Shown here piece after piece: positions 35,571 through 43,802 of a DNA stretch of 64,000 nucleotides. A model generated the notes under the pieces. It did not search any database. It had not been told where the DNA came from and saw only the letters and a list, made by a program, of their open reading frames with translations. Each line of letters starts with the position of its first letter. Position 1 is the stretch's first letter. Source of the stretch: Flavobacterium sp. PMTSA4. GTDB taxonomy: Bacteria; Bacteroidota; Bacteroidia; Flavobacteriales; Flavobacteriaceae. A program made the translations under genes and the position numbers. The stretch is from the NCBI RefSeq assembly GCF_032098525.1, contig NZ_CP134890.1, positions 496,001 to 560,000 of the forward strand. Direction: 5' to 3'.

Positions 35571-36030
35571 GTTTAGAAGGTTAAAAGTTTAAATGTTTAA
35601 AAGGGCTTTGTATTATTTAGTATTCTTTTTTTGAGATTTATACAAACCATCGATTAACATTGTAACTTCACTAAGTTTTTCTCTAATTAAAATATATTCA
35701 TTTTCATTAATATACTCAAAATCATGACACAATATGACTTGGTTTAATAATTCCAAAGAAGAACTATAGGCTATTTCAGTAAAACGAGCTTTATCTTTTA
35801 ATGAATTTCTACCAGAACCTTCAGCTAAATTTGAAGAGATAGAAATGGAACAACGTCTCATCTGACTTGTTAATCCGAATAACTCATCTTTAGGGAATGT
35901 TTTGGAAATTTTAAAAATCAGTAAGGCTAATTCTCTAGCTTTTTGCCAAGCAATCAACTTTTCAAAGCTAAAAACTCTCATAGTTTCATCGTTTTGCCTT
36001 TTAACCTTTTAAACTCCTAAACTTTTAAAC
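35571..36030. repeat. Inverted pair of octamer arrays bracketing an S23 gene
   Basis: Left array at 35571-35602: four octamers of the type GTTTAAAA. Right array at 35999-36030: four octamers of the type TTTTAAAC, the reverse complement. The four-helix-bundle gene is the only content. This repeats the layout at 17069-17515 with a different unit (8 bp instead of 7). Confidence 0.75.
35613..35981 (-). CDS. Four-helix-bundle protein (S23 family), second copy
   Basis: 122 residues. Motifs SFEKLIAWQKARELAL, FPKDELFGLTSQMRRCSISISSNLAEGSGR and YSSSLELLNQVIL identify the S23 family; about half of the residues match the copy at 17111. It lies between the VWA gene and fabG, both unrelated to it. The inverted octamer arrays on either side suggest a small mobile or passively inserted unit. 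Function unknown. Confidence 0.9.
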   Translation of the reverse strand: MRVFSFEKLIAWQKARELALLIFKISKTFPKDELFGLTSQMRRCSISISSNLAEGSGRNSLKDKARFTEIAYSSSLELLNQVILCHDFEYINENEYILIREKLSEVTMLIDGLYKSQKKNTK

Positions 36031-36035
36031 CTTTT

Positions 36036-36782
36036 CTAAGTCAACATTCCCCCATCAACGTTTAATACTTGTCCGGTAACGTAGGCACTTAAATCAGAAG
36101 CTAAATATAAACATGCGTTTGCTACGTCTTCTGGAGTTCCACCGCGTTTCAACGGAATAGAATCTCTCCAACCTTGCACTACATCTTCGTTTAATTTTGC
36201 TGTCATTTCTGTTTCTATAAATCCTGGTGCAATAGCATTGCAACGAATGTTTCTTGAACCTAATTCTAACGCAATAGATTTTGTGAATCCAATCATACCC
36301 GCTTTTGAAGCCGCATAATTGGCTTGTCCTGCGTTGCCTTTTACACCAACTACAGAACTCATATTTACGATAGAACCTTTACGGTTTTTAAGCATTACTT
36401 TTTGAACGGCTTTCGTCATGTTGAATACCGATTTCAAGTTGATTTCAATCACTTTATCAAAATCTTCTTCGCTCATACGCATCAACAAGTTGTCTTTTGT
36501 GATACCGGCATTGTTGATTAACACATCGATAGTTCCAAATTCGGCAATTACATCATCCACTAATTGTTGTGCTTCGTTAAAATCGGCAGCGTTTGATTTA
36601 TAACCTTTGGCTTTGATACCTAAACTTGATAATTCATTTTCTAAAGCCATAGCCGATTCAACAGATGAACTATAAGTAAATGCTACGTTAGCACCGTTTT
36701 CGGCAAAAACTTTGGCAATTCCGCTTCCAATTCCGCGGCTAGCACCAGTAATGATGGCTACTTTTCCTTCTAATAATTTCAT
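36036..36782 (-). CDS. fabG: 3-oxoacyl-ACP reductase
   Basis: 248 residues from the ATG at 36780-36782 (MKLLEGKVAIITGASRGIG); an upstream in-frame ATG would add ten residues without family similarity. Short-chain dehydrogenase: GASRGIG cofactor loop, NNAG, catalytic Ser in NMSSVVG and YAASK, ending with the FabG C-terminus YVTGQVLNVDGGM. Reduces 3-oxoacyl-ACP with NADPH in fatty acid elongation. A TATATTTG box lies upstream. Confidence 0.95.
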   Translation of the reverse strand: MKLLEGKVAIITGASRGIGSGIAKVFAENGANVAFTYSSSVESAMALENELSSLGIKAKGYKSNAADFNEAQQLVDDVIAEFGTIDVLINNAGITKDNLLMRMSEEDFDKVIEINLKSVFNMTKAVQKVMLKNRKGSIVNMSSVVGVKGNAGQANYAASKAGMIGFTKSIALELGSRNIRCNAIAPGFIETEMTAKLNEDVVQGWRDSIPLKRGGTPEDVANACLYLASDLSAYVTGQVLNVDGGMLT

Positions 36783-36809
36783 AAATGTGATTTTAGTAAA
36801 TACAAAGGT

Positions 36810-36817
36810 CAAATATA
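36810..36817 (-). promoter_or_regulatory. Putative -7 element (TATATTTG) of fabG
   Basis: On the minus strand TATATTTG matches TAnnTTTG, 27 bases upstream of the fabG ATG. No good -33 box is visible. Confidence 0.45.
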
Positions 36818-36911
36818 CTATTATTTTGAGGTTTAAAAAAAATAGATTTTAAACATAGCATACAAGAAATGTTTATTTTTATAGTCTAATGAAGTAGCGA
36901 ATCTCTTTTTG

Positions 36912-37460
36912 ATGCAAAACAATTCCTTTGATTTAAACTTTTTATATCAAAACTATAACGTATTGGTATATAACGTAGCGTTGCATTATGTTCAAAATGT
37001 TGAAGATGCCGAAGAAATTACGCAGGATGTGTTTGTAAAAGTACATCATTCCCTAAAAGATTTTAATCAAAAATCATCTCATAAAACCTGGATTTATCGC
37101 ATTGCTATCAATCAATCGCTCGACTTTATCAAAAAGAAAAACAGTCAAAAGCGCTTTTTCATTTTTGGAAACCGTAGCCATAATGAAAACGAATACCTAA
37201 ACGCTTCAACCTTTGAACATTCTGGAATTGATTTAGAAAAAAAAGAAGCTGCCAAGATATTATATACCACTATCAACACCTTACCCGACAATCAAAAAAC
37301 AGCTTTTATCCTTTCCAAGATTGATGGATTATCCAATCCTGAAATTGGTGAAATTATGGAGTTATCGATTTCGGCGGTGGAGTCGTTAATTTTCAGAGCA
37401 AAAGGAAGTTTAAAAGAAAAATTAGCCACAAAATTTTCAGAATACCACAAGAATAAATAA
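36912..37460 (+). CDS. ECF sigma factor
   Basis: 182 residues from ATG 36912. Sigma-70 region 2 is seen in FLYQNYNVLVYNVALHYVQN and AEEITQDVFVKVHHSL with KTWIYRIAINQSLDF, and region 4 in LPDNQKTAFILSKIDGLSNPEIGEIMELSISAVESLIFRAK. An extracytoplasmic-function sigma factor; no own -35/-10 target was identified. It heads a five-gene unit with a small membrane protein, a Spy-like protein and an MbnP/MbnH pair, suggesting a metal (copper) response (inference). Confidence 0.93.
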   Translation: MQNNSFDLNFLYQNYNVLVYNVALHYVQNVEDAEEITQDVFVKVHHSLKDFNQKSSHKTWIYRIAINQSLDFIKKKNSQKRFFIFGNRSHNENEYLNASTFEHSGIDLEKKEAAKILYTTINTLPDNQKTAFILSKIDGLSNPEIGEIMELSISAVESLIFRAKGSLKEKLATKFSEYHKNK

Positions 37461-37474
37461 TAAACCGCGTCTAA

Positions 37475-37753
37475 ATGAATATGGAAACAAAAGACAACTG
37501 GATTGAAAACATTTTAAACAGCACCGAAGGAATAACTAAAGTTGCTCCTAATGATGATTTGTTTTTAAGAATTCAAAACCACATAAAAGAGAATAAAGTT
37601 ACTCCGCAAACTATTTGGTTGGTGGCGGCTTCCATCATGGTTTTAGTACTGCTTAATGTTACCGCTATTAAATCTAAAATGACGAGTAAACCAGAAACGG
37701 CTCAAACCTATATGTCGGTAGTTGTTTCGGAGAACAATCAAATTTATCAATAA
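37475..37753 (+). CDS. Small single-TM protein, possible anti-sigma factor
   Basis: 92 residues (start 37475, or the in-frame ATG at 37481). A cytosolic N-terminal part with DDLFLRIQNHIKEN and one membrane helix (IWLVAASIMVLVLLNVTAI). The position directly after an ECF sigma gene and the membrane topology fit a minimal anti-sigma factor, but no zinc anti-sigma motif (HxxxCxxC) is seen. Treat the role as a hypothesis. Confidence 0.5.
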   Translation: MNMETKDNWIENILNSTEGITKVAPNDDLFLRIQNHIKENKVTPQTIWLVAASIMVLVLLNVTAIKSKMTSKPETAQTYMSVVVSENNQIYQ

Positions 37754-37759
37754 TAAATT

Positions 37760-38239
37760 ATGGAAAAATCAAAACTATCAACTATTGCCATTATCGGCTT
37801 GTTATTGATAAACATCGCCACGCTTGGATTTTTGTTTTTAAATGGTCCGAAAGAAAGAAATCATCCGCCAATGGACCGAATGCGACCAAAGGACATGATT
37901 ATTGAAAAATTACATTTTGATGATAACCAACAAAAAGAATTTCAAAAGCTAATCGATTGGCACAAAAAGGAAATCAGAAAGAATGACGAAACAATAAAAG
38001 CGTCAAAAATTGCGCTTTATGAGTTACTTTCGCAACAAGTGGTTGATGTAAAAGCCAAAGACAGTTTGATACTTGTGATAAATACCCATCAAAAAGAAAT
38101 TGAGAACGTTCACTTTAAACACTTTGAAGACATAAAAAAACTCTGCAAACCCGAACAATTGGATGATTTCAATAACCTATCAAAAGAATTAGCCCGAATG
38201 TTTGCGCCACCAAAACCCCCACGAGGAAGGAATGATTAA
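37760..38239 (+). CDS. Spy/CpxP-like periplasmic metal sensor protein
   Basis: 159 residues. N-terminal membrane anchor (STIAIIGLLLINIATLGFLFL) and a periplasmic helical region with the Spy/CpxP hallmark LHFDDNQQKEFQKLIDWHKKEI and CKPEQLDDFNNL. Usually called heavy-metal sensor (ZraP/CnrX-like) proteins in Bacteroidota. Ends PPKPPRG. The MbnP-like gene starts before its stop (ATGATTAA overlap), so it is translationally coupled. Confidence 0.75.
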   Translation: MEKSKLSTIAIIGLLLINIATLGFLFLNGPKERNHPPMDRMRPKDMIIEKLHFDDNQQKEFQKLIDWHKKEIRKNDETIKASKIALYELLSQQVVDVKAKDSLILVINTHQKEIENVHFKHFEDIKKLCKPEQLDDFNNLSKELARMFAPPKPPRGRND

Positions 38240-38921
38240 GTGTAGCGGAATAGTAGTACTAGTGATGTTGTTTTTGACCAAAAGTTCAGCACAACAAAGC
38301 AATGCCATGCTACCAATTCAATTTAAACTCAAATTCAATACTACCGATGTTTCCAAAGGAACACCTTTCATCAGTGCTAAAGGCGATACCTTGTCCTTAG
38401 AAACTTTTAAATGCTACATTTCAAATGTGAAGTTAGAGTTTGCCGATAAAACCCAGTACAAGGAAAGCAACAGTTACCATTTGCTTGATTTAGATAGTGT
38501 TCACTCTTTCAAATTTGAACTTGCTAAGACTACGAATAAAAAAATCTCCAAAATCACGTTCAACGTTGGCATTGACAGTACTACCAATACTTCCGGAATT
38601 CAAACTGGCGTTTTAGACCCCATGAACGGTATGTATTGGGCTTGGCAAAGTGGTTATATCAATTTTAAAATTGAAGGTAAAAGTTCGAGTTGTAATACCC
38701 GAAACCATAAATTCCAGTTTCATATTGGTGGCTATCGTGCGCCCAATGATGCGATGCGAACCGTAGCATTGAATTGCAAAGACGACAACCTTGTTATTGC
38801 TATAGATTTAGCAACGTTCTTCAAGGATATTGAGTTGTCAAAAGACAATACCTTGATGATTCCGGGAGCAAAAGCCATGGAATTGGCCGATTTAACGAAA
38901 ACCATCTTTCGATTGGAATGA
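38232..38921 (+). CDS. MbnP-like copper-binding protein
   Basis: 229 residues from the ATG at 38232, overlapping the previous stop. Signal peptide VVLVMLFLTKSSAQQ. The mature part has the MbnP-family pattern: FKCYISNVKLEF, VHSFKFEL, MYWAWQSGYINFKIEG and FQFHIGGY. In methanotroph MbnP a Trp is oxidised by the partner di-haem enzyme to build a copper site. The W in WAWQSGY is a candidate equivalent (inference). The di-haem enzyme gene follows with ATGA overlap. Confidence 0.8.
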   Translation: MIKCSGIVVLVMLFLTKSSAQQSNAMLPIQFKLKFNTTDVSKGTPFISAKGDTLSLETFKCYISNVKLEFADKTQYKESNSYHLLDLDSVHSFKFELAKTTNKKISKITFNVGIDSTTNTSGIQTGVLDPMNGMYWAWQSGYINFKIEGKSSSCNTRNHKFQFHIGGYRAPNDAMRTVALNCKDDNLVIAIDLATFFKDIELSKDNTLMIPGAKAMELADLTKTIFRLE

Positions 38922-39943
38922 AGCTAAAGATTCTTAAATACACAGGTTTTTTGGTGGTTGTTTTTGGTATCTATTCTTTTTCCAAAAGCTACTTCACTCC
39001 TATTTATTTTGAAGTACCCAAAAACTTTCCGAAACCAGTGTATGATTTTTCCAAGAATCCACTAACGGAAGAGAAATTCCAATTGGGTAGAACCTTGTTT
39101 TATGACCCAATACTTTCCCGAGACAATACTATTTCCTGCGCCAGTTGTCATTTGCAAGCTTCTGCCTTTACGCACATTGACCACGATTTGAGTCACGGCA
39201 TTGATGGCAGAATTGGCACACGAAATTCATTGACGTTACAAAACCTGGCTTGGAGTAAAGATTTCATGTGGGATGGTGGCATCAATCATTTGGATGTGCA
39301 ACCCATTACGCCGATTACCAGTGCTTTTGAAATGGATGAAATTTTGCCTAACGTGATTCAGAAACTGCAAAACAGCCCAAAATACAACGCTTTATTCATC
39401 AAAGCTTATGGCGATGCTAAAGTAAATACCGAACGATTGACCAAATCACTATCTCAATTTTTGGTGCAATTGGTTTCGGCTAATTCCAAGTACGACAAAG
39501 TGATGCGCCAAGAGGAAACCTTTACTCCACAAGAGCAAAACGGTTATACTTTATTCAAAAACAATTGTACTTCCTGTCATACAGAACCTTTGTTTACCAC
39601 CGAAAAGTTTGAAACCAACGGTTTGCCTGTTGATGATTATTTAAAAGATGCTGGAAGAAGTAAAATCACCACCTTACCCAAAGACAGTTTACTGTTTAAA
39701 GTACCCACGTTGCGCAACATTCAATTTTCGTTTCCCTACATGCACGATGGTAGGTTTAAAACCTTAAATGAAGTGGTTTTGTTTTACAACACCAATCCTA
39801 ACGCCAAAGCACTTTTATTCAAAAAAAACAACAGAGCAATGAATCTAAGCGATAACGAACGCGTTGATTTGATTGCCTTCCTGAAAACTTTGAGCGACAA
39901 AGAATTTCTTTTCAATCCTCGATATTCCTTTCCAAAAGAATAA
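38918..39943 (+). CDS. Di-haem cytochrome c peroxidase/MbnH-like enzyme
   Basis: 341 residues. An N-terminal signal anchor (about 7-22) and two c-type haem sites: CASCH (Cys74, Cys77, His78) and CTSCH (Cys217, Cys220, His221). Family blocks LFYDPILSRDNTISC, GTRNSLTLQNLAW, FMWDGG, TPITSAFEM and YMHDGRFKTLNEVVLFY are all present. Such periplasmic enzymes reduce peroxide, or in MauG/MbnH form oxidise a protein partner. The overlap with an MbnP-like gene favours the MbnH role. Confidence 0.9.
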   Translation: MKLKILKYTGFLVVVFGIYSFSKSYFTPIYFEVPKNFPKPVYDFSKNPLTEEKFQLGRTLFYDPILSRDNTISCASCHLQASAFTHIDHDLSHGIDGRIGTRNSLTLQNLAWSKDFMWDGGINHLDVQPITPITSAFEMDEILPNVIQKLQNSPKYNALFIKAYGDAKVNTERLTKSLSQFLVQLVSANSKYDKVMRQEETFTPQEQNGYTLFKNNCTSCHTEPLFTTEKFETNGLPVDDYLKDAGRSKITTLPKDSLLFKVPTLRNIQFSFPYMHDGRFKTLNEVVLFYNTNPNAKALLFKKNNRAMNLSDNERVDLIAFLKTLSDKEFLFNPRYSFPKE

Positions 39944-39973
39944 TAGTTGCAACATTAGCTGTGAGAAAAATTC

Positions 39974-40004
39974 TTGTTCTGTGTTATTAAATTTGATATA
40001 TTTG
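39974..40004 (+). promoter_or_regulatory. Promoter of the T9SS-sorted protein gene
   Basis: TTG at 39974-39976, 20-bp spacer and TATATTTG at 39997-40004, giving a 5' leader of about 60 bases before the ATG at 40069. Confidence 0.65.
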
Positions 40005-40068
40005 ACTAGTTGTTAGCTAAGTCCTTGAATTTAATATCTTTTTGCTAAAAATTTAAACTTTTGAAATC

Positions 40069-40848
40069 ATGAAAATATTTTACTCCCAATTCCTTATTGT
40101 TTTTTTTATTGGAATTTCAAATGCACAAATTAATTTTGAACATAGTTACACTAATACTAGCGGTAGCAGCGGAAATCTTTATTCATTTAATACCTCTTCG
40201 GGATTATTTTATTATACAAAACAAAGTAATAATATTTCCATATATGATGAAAACCACAATTTTACACAAGATATTCCTATTATTCCTGGGTGTGAAATAT
40301 TGTTTATAACAGATAAATTATTTAACAATGATGACAATGTAGAGATTGTAGTTCGCAAATCGAGAAATGTAACAGAGCAGAATCCTTATGCTCTTTATAC
40401 AACTTGGGATATTTTTATTTTAGACAATCAAGGAAGCACTATTCATACATTTTTTGATAGAAAATACCCTCATGTGGTCAAAAACAGTCTTGGAGAATAT
40501 AAATTAATAGTTGATGCAATTGGAAGTTGCGGTGGATGCACCTACAGTTATAATTATGTATATGATGTATACGGTTTACCAGGAACATTAAGTATAGATC
40601 AGCAAAGCAGTATTTTGGATAATAAAATTATTGGCTACCCTATTCCAACAAAAAAATTACTAACGTTAACTAATGTTATTCCTGATGCTAATAAAAAAAT
40701 TGAAATTTATGATATATCAGGTAAAAAGGTAGCAGAAACTAAAATAATTATTGAAGACTCAGAAGCCAAAATTGATGTCAGTTCATTACAGTCAGGCGTT
40801 TACATTTGTCGCTATGATGATAAATCTATTAAGTTTATTAAAGAATAG
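40069..40848 (+). CDS. Secreted protein with T9SS type A sorting domain
   Basis: 259 residues. Signal peptide (FLIVFFIGISNAQ) and a type IX secretion C-terminal sorting domain (YPIPTKKLLTL, IEIYDISGKKVAET, IDVSSLQSGVYICRY). The middle is beta-rich, without a recognised enzyme domain; a Cys pair occurs in CGGCTYSY. Probably exported to the surface through T9SS. It sits between the intact MbnH-like gene and a remnant that resembles the end of that gene. Confidence 0.75.
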   Translation: MKIFYSQFLIVFFIGISNAQINFEHSYTNTSGSSGNLYSFNTSSGLFYYTKQSNNISIYDENHNFTQDIPIIPGCEILFITDKLFNNDDNVEIVVRKSRNVTEQNPYALYTTWDIFILDNQGSTIHTFFDRKYPHVVKNSLGEYKLIVDAIGSCGGCTYSYNYVYDVYGLPGTLSIDQQSSILDNKIIGYPIPTKKLLTLTNVIPDANKKIEIYDISGKKVAETKIIIEDSEAKIDVSSLQSGVYICRYDDKSIKFIKE

Positions 40849-40853
40849 GATAA

Positions 40854-40949
40854 ACCGATAACGACCGAGTAGATTTACTCCTTTTTCTAACCACATTGAG
40901 CGATAAAGAATTTCTTTTCAATCCACGATATTCGGTTCCTAAAGAATAG
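40854..40949 (+). pseudogene. Remnant of a second MbnH-like gene (3' end)
   Basis: In one frame ending at TAG 40947-40949 it encodes NDRVDLLLFLTTLSDKEFLF and then NPRYSVPKE, closely matching the last ~28 residues of the MbnH-like protein (NERVDLIAFLKTLSDKEFLF...NPRYSFPKE). There is no start or upstream part. This is the diverged tail of a duplicated gene, with the T9SS-protein gene now between it and the intact copy. Confidence 0.8.
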
Positions 40950-41018
40950 TTATTTGTAATTGTGAATTTTGTAGATTTGGTAAATTAACCTCTAAGTCAC
41001 CGTTTAAAATCATAAAAT

Positions 41019-41489
41019 ATGAGATTGTTTTTAGTTCTTTTAATTCCAATTGTTTTCTTTTCATCATGTAAAAAACAACCTGAAACAAAAATAATTGACC
41101 CGAATGAAATCAGTATCCATGAAATTGTACATGATACGTTAACCGCCAAACAGATTGAAGATATTACAAAGATTCATTCAACTTTTGCAGAGGTTGATAC
41201 CACCAGTTTAGAAAATACATTAAATGATTTCAAAAGAGATTTGAATCCTGATGATGAAATTCAAATATGGTTGCAAATGGCAAATGCCTATCAGTCGTAT
41301 ATGAAAGGAAAAAACAAAACATTAGAACAAAAAAAAGAAGTTTACAAATTGATTTTATCTAGATCAATGATGAGTTCTGAGGAAGTAATTCAAAATTTAG
41401 ATTTAAAAATTCTTAGCAAAAAAGAAGCAGAAGAAGTTTTGAGTTTTTATACCGATAATCCAATGCCAATAAGGGTTATTGAAGAGTAA
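41019..41489 (+). CDS. Lipoprotein of unknown function
   Basis: 156 residues. Signal peptide with lipobox FSSC (Cys17). The mature protein is helical and acidic, with no recognised domain. A possible -7 box TAGATTTG (40972-40979) precedes it. Two more envelope-protein genes follow on the same strand at short spacing (12 and 32 bases). Confidence 0.65.
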   Translation: MRLFLVLLIPIVFFSSCKKQPETKIIDPNEISIHEIVHDTLTAKQIEDITKIHSTFAEVDTTSLENTLNDFKRDLNPDDEIQIWLQMANAYQSYMKGKNKTLEQKKEVYKLILSRSMMSSEEVIQNLDLKILSKKEAEEVLSFYTDNPMPIRVIEE

Positions 41490-41501
41490 ATACAAACCAA
41501 A

Positions 41502-41933
41502 ATGAAGAAATACATTTTACTTTTTTTCCTCTTTTCTTCCCTAATTGCAAAAGCAGATACTATTGCAACTTGGAATGTTTTCTATAATAATAAATTACTC
41601 AAACAGTTTAATGAAAATCCAGCTTTAAACGAAATCAAAATTAAATTATTGGAATATAAACTAGGTGATTATTTAGCAATACAATATGGAGATGACACGC
41701 CATCGCATGATTGTAAATATGAATTGGTTGTTGCTACAGATACAAAACTTGTAGTTTTTAGTTTGACTACTAAAGACAAGTACGAGCTAATGAAAATAGA
41801 CCTAAAGGAGATAATTGCTGATTTCAAATCTTGGTCGTCGCCTCAAAAATTCTATCTAGTTTACTTCACTGAAATAAACAAACAAGGAAAAAGAGATACA
41901 GGCAGAAGACTCTTTACTATTAAATTAGAATAA
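41502..41933 (+). CDS. Small secreted protein of unknown function
   Basis: 143 residues. Signal peptide MKKYILLFFLFSSLIAKA, then a beta-rich sequence (TWNVFYNNKLLKQF, CKYELVVATDTKLVVFSL, FYLVYFTEINKQGKRDTG). No known domain. Part of the three-gene envelope-protein run 41019-42376. Confidence 0.6.
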   Translation: MKKYILLFFLFSSLIAKADTIATWNVFYNNKLLKQFNENPALNEIKIKLLEYKLGDYLAIQYGDDTPSHDCKYELVVATDTKLVVFSLTTKDKYELMKIDLKEIIADFKSWSSPQKFYLVYFTEINKQGKRDTGRRLFTIKLE

Positions 41934-41965
41934 CATAATTACAACATTATTAACTTTCCTTTGCA

Positions 41966-42376
41966 ATGGATAAATTCTTTAAAATTCAACTTTTATTTTT
42001 TGTATTTGTTCTCTCAAGTTGTGCTCAAAAGAAATCAAATGAAATTCAAAATGTAAAAGAAATTTCAAAAACAACCATTGAGGAATTTGAAATGGAAATT
42101 AATAATGGTGGCTTTAATCAATATTTTATTAATTCAAGTGGTCAGAATTGCTACAAAAGTCTCAAATTCTTAAAGCAAAATGGGAAAGTTAAAACAGCTA
42201 AACTTCTCGAAAATGCAATAGACTTAATTAACCCAAATCATATTCCTGAAGAAGAATTTATTCAGAAATTAAAAAAAAATGAAGTTGCAGAACTATACAA
42301 CGAAAAAATAAGTGCTGAATTAAATAAACTCGACATCGAATTTTATAAGTATCCTGATGGTAGTTTAACAGAATAA
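41966..42376 (+). CDS. DUF4375 (DMP19-like) lipoprotein
   Basis: 136 residues. Lipobox LSSC (Cys19). The motif INNGGFNQYFINSSGQ and the pattern KSLKFLKQNGKVKTAKLLENAI match DUF4375/DMP19 proteins, small acidic DNA-mimic-like or structural folds. DMP19 is normally cytosolic, so the lipoprotein form presumably has another function. Last gene before a terminator. Confidence 0.75.
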   Translation: MDKFFKIQLLFFVFVLSSCAQKKSNEIQNVKEISKTTIEEFEMEINNGGFNQYFINSSGQNCYKSLKFLKQNGKVKTAKLLENAIDLINPNHIPEEEFIQKLKKNEVAELYNEKISAELNKLDIEFYKYPDGSLTE

Positions 42377-42399
42377 TTATCTTTTACAACTCACAAAAA

Positions 42400-42433
42400 A
42401 AAGGCCCAAAAACGAAACCGTTTTCAAGCCTTT
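42400..42433 (+). terminator. Nested hairpin terminator
   Basis: AAAGGC pairs with GCCTTT and encloses AAAACG-AAAC-CGTTTT. It lies 24 bases after the DUF4375 gene and just before the convergent gene. Confidence 0.7.
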
Positions 42434-42461
42434 CCGAAACAACAAAAGTGCACAACCCTAA

Positions 42462-43145
42462 TTAATTACCAACAATGATGCTCACTACATCACTCCACAC
42501 ACCTACTCGGGCATCTTTAAACAAATACATCGCTCTATAGCGCCACACCGCACTTTCATTCCCACTCGGGATGGGCGTTGGGTCTACATATTTTGGAAAC
42601 TGGTCTTTGTCAAAAGCCATGAAGCCTTTGCCCGTGTCTTTTTCAATCACGATGCCGTCATAACCGCCTTTTTTCCAATACAGATTCACATTACCACCAT
42701 TCATTCCTGCGCGCAATACCGGTTGTGCCGTTTCAATAGGAATACGGTTATGACTGTCGCTTTCAATCCCAAGATCCAACCCAATGGCTCGGGTATAGTT
42801 ACTGTGTGCCTTAATTCGGTTTACCAAAGTGGTAAAACGAAACTGAATTCCCGCAGTCACAGCACCCGGAATTGGTTCTAAATCAACCGTTGCTGGCACT
42901 GCCACATTAGTAACTAGCGGAGTGCCAAAACGCAAGTCATTTTTAAAACCTGTCCAACTCTTTTTAGTGTCAGCAAACCTGTTGGCTGCTGTAATTGCCC
43001 ATTTAAAATAAGCACTGTCTTTGTTAACCTGATTAATGTCATCAATACTCAAATTAAACATTTCTTGATACGCTGGAATCTTATTGCAAAAATTGTCCAG
43101 CTGAAACGAAAACTGTTCGTCGTTCCGAACTACGTAATAATCCAT
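42462..43145 (-). CDS. Conserved hypothetical protein, beta-rich
   Basis: 227 residues, no leader or membrane helix. The N-terminal part is helical (SFQLDNFCNKIPAYQEMFNLSIDDINQVNKD). The C-terminal half has NVNLYWKKGGYDGIVIEKDTG and AVWRYRAMYLFKDARVGVWSDVVSIIVGN, resembling a fibronectin type III-like sandwich. I recall similar multi-copy proteins in Bacteroidota without known function. Monocistronic. Confidence 0.55.
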   Translation of the reverse strand: MDYYVVRNDEQFSFQLDNFCNKIPAYQEMFNLSIDDINQVNKDSAYFKWAITAANRFADTKKSWTGFKNDLRFGTPLVTNVAVPATVDLEPIPGAVTAGIQFRFTTLVNRIKAHSNYTRAIGLDLGIESDSHNRIPIETAQPVLRAGMNGGNVNLYWKKGGYDGIVIEKDTGKGFMAFDKDQFPKYVDPTPIPSGNESAVWRYRAMYLFKDARVGVWSDVVSIIVGN

Positions 43146-43360
43146 ACTTAAAATTTTTAATTAATAATTCAGTTTAGAGTCTATGTAGCTTCATTTCATA
43201 ATTGTAAGATTTGCTGTTATAATGAATAACGCAAAAAGTATGTTTTTAGTATATGCAAAATTTCAAAAAAAATGCATTTTTTATCTTCTAATTATTTGAA
43301 CACCCGACAGTAAAGGAAAAAAAAGTTGAAAATTTTTTAATTTTTTTTCAAAATAATAGT
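43146..43360. other. AT-rich non-coding stretch before array C
   Basis: Contains long A and T runs and no ORF with coding character. With array C (43361-43738) and the region to 43913 it forms almost 770 bases without a gene. Confidence 0.4.
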
Positions 43361-43738
43361 TTCATAGTCTTCTTAAAATTATCCGAAGGCTTCTTCTAAT
43401 TATTTGAAGACGTCTTCATGAAGTTTTAAGACTTCTACGGATAATTTTAAGACGCCAACTTTTTATTTTAAGTCTTCTACCAATAATTTTTAGAGTTCTA
43501 CGGATAATTTTTGGACGTCCAAAAACTTCCCGAAGAAGACTTCGCAAAGCTCGAAGAACACTTCATGCAATCTTTAGAAGCCAACGGATAATTTGAAGAA
43601 CACTCCACTATTTGCGAAGAACACTTCGTGCAATTTGTAGAACACTTCATGAAGCGCGAAGAACACTTAAAACTTTCCGTAGAACTCTCCCGTTAATTTT
43701 TGGACGTCCAAAAATTATTGGGAGAATGCTTTTTTCAA
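43361..43738. repeat. 21-bp tandem array C (eighteen units)
   Basis: Eighteen units of exactly 21 bp fill 378 bases. Units are diverse (TTTGAAGAACACTTCATGCAA-like, TTTTAAGACTTCTACGGATAA-like, TTTTTGGACGTCCAAAAACTT-like) but keep GAAGA/CTTC spacing. The region is non-coding. It is the most degenerate of the three 21-bp arrays and the phase is still never lost. Confidence 0.8.
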
Positions 43739-43802
43739 TTTAGCGGTAAGAAAAAAGTGTGTTTTGTGTTTAGAAATTATTTATATTTGAGAAATGAATA
43801 AA

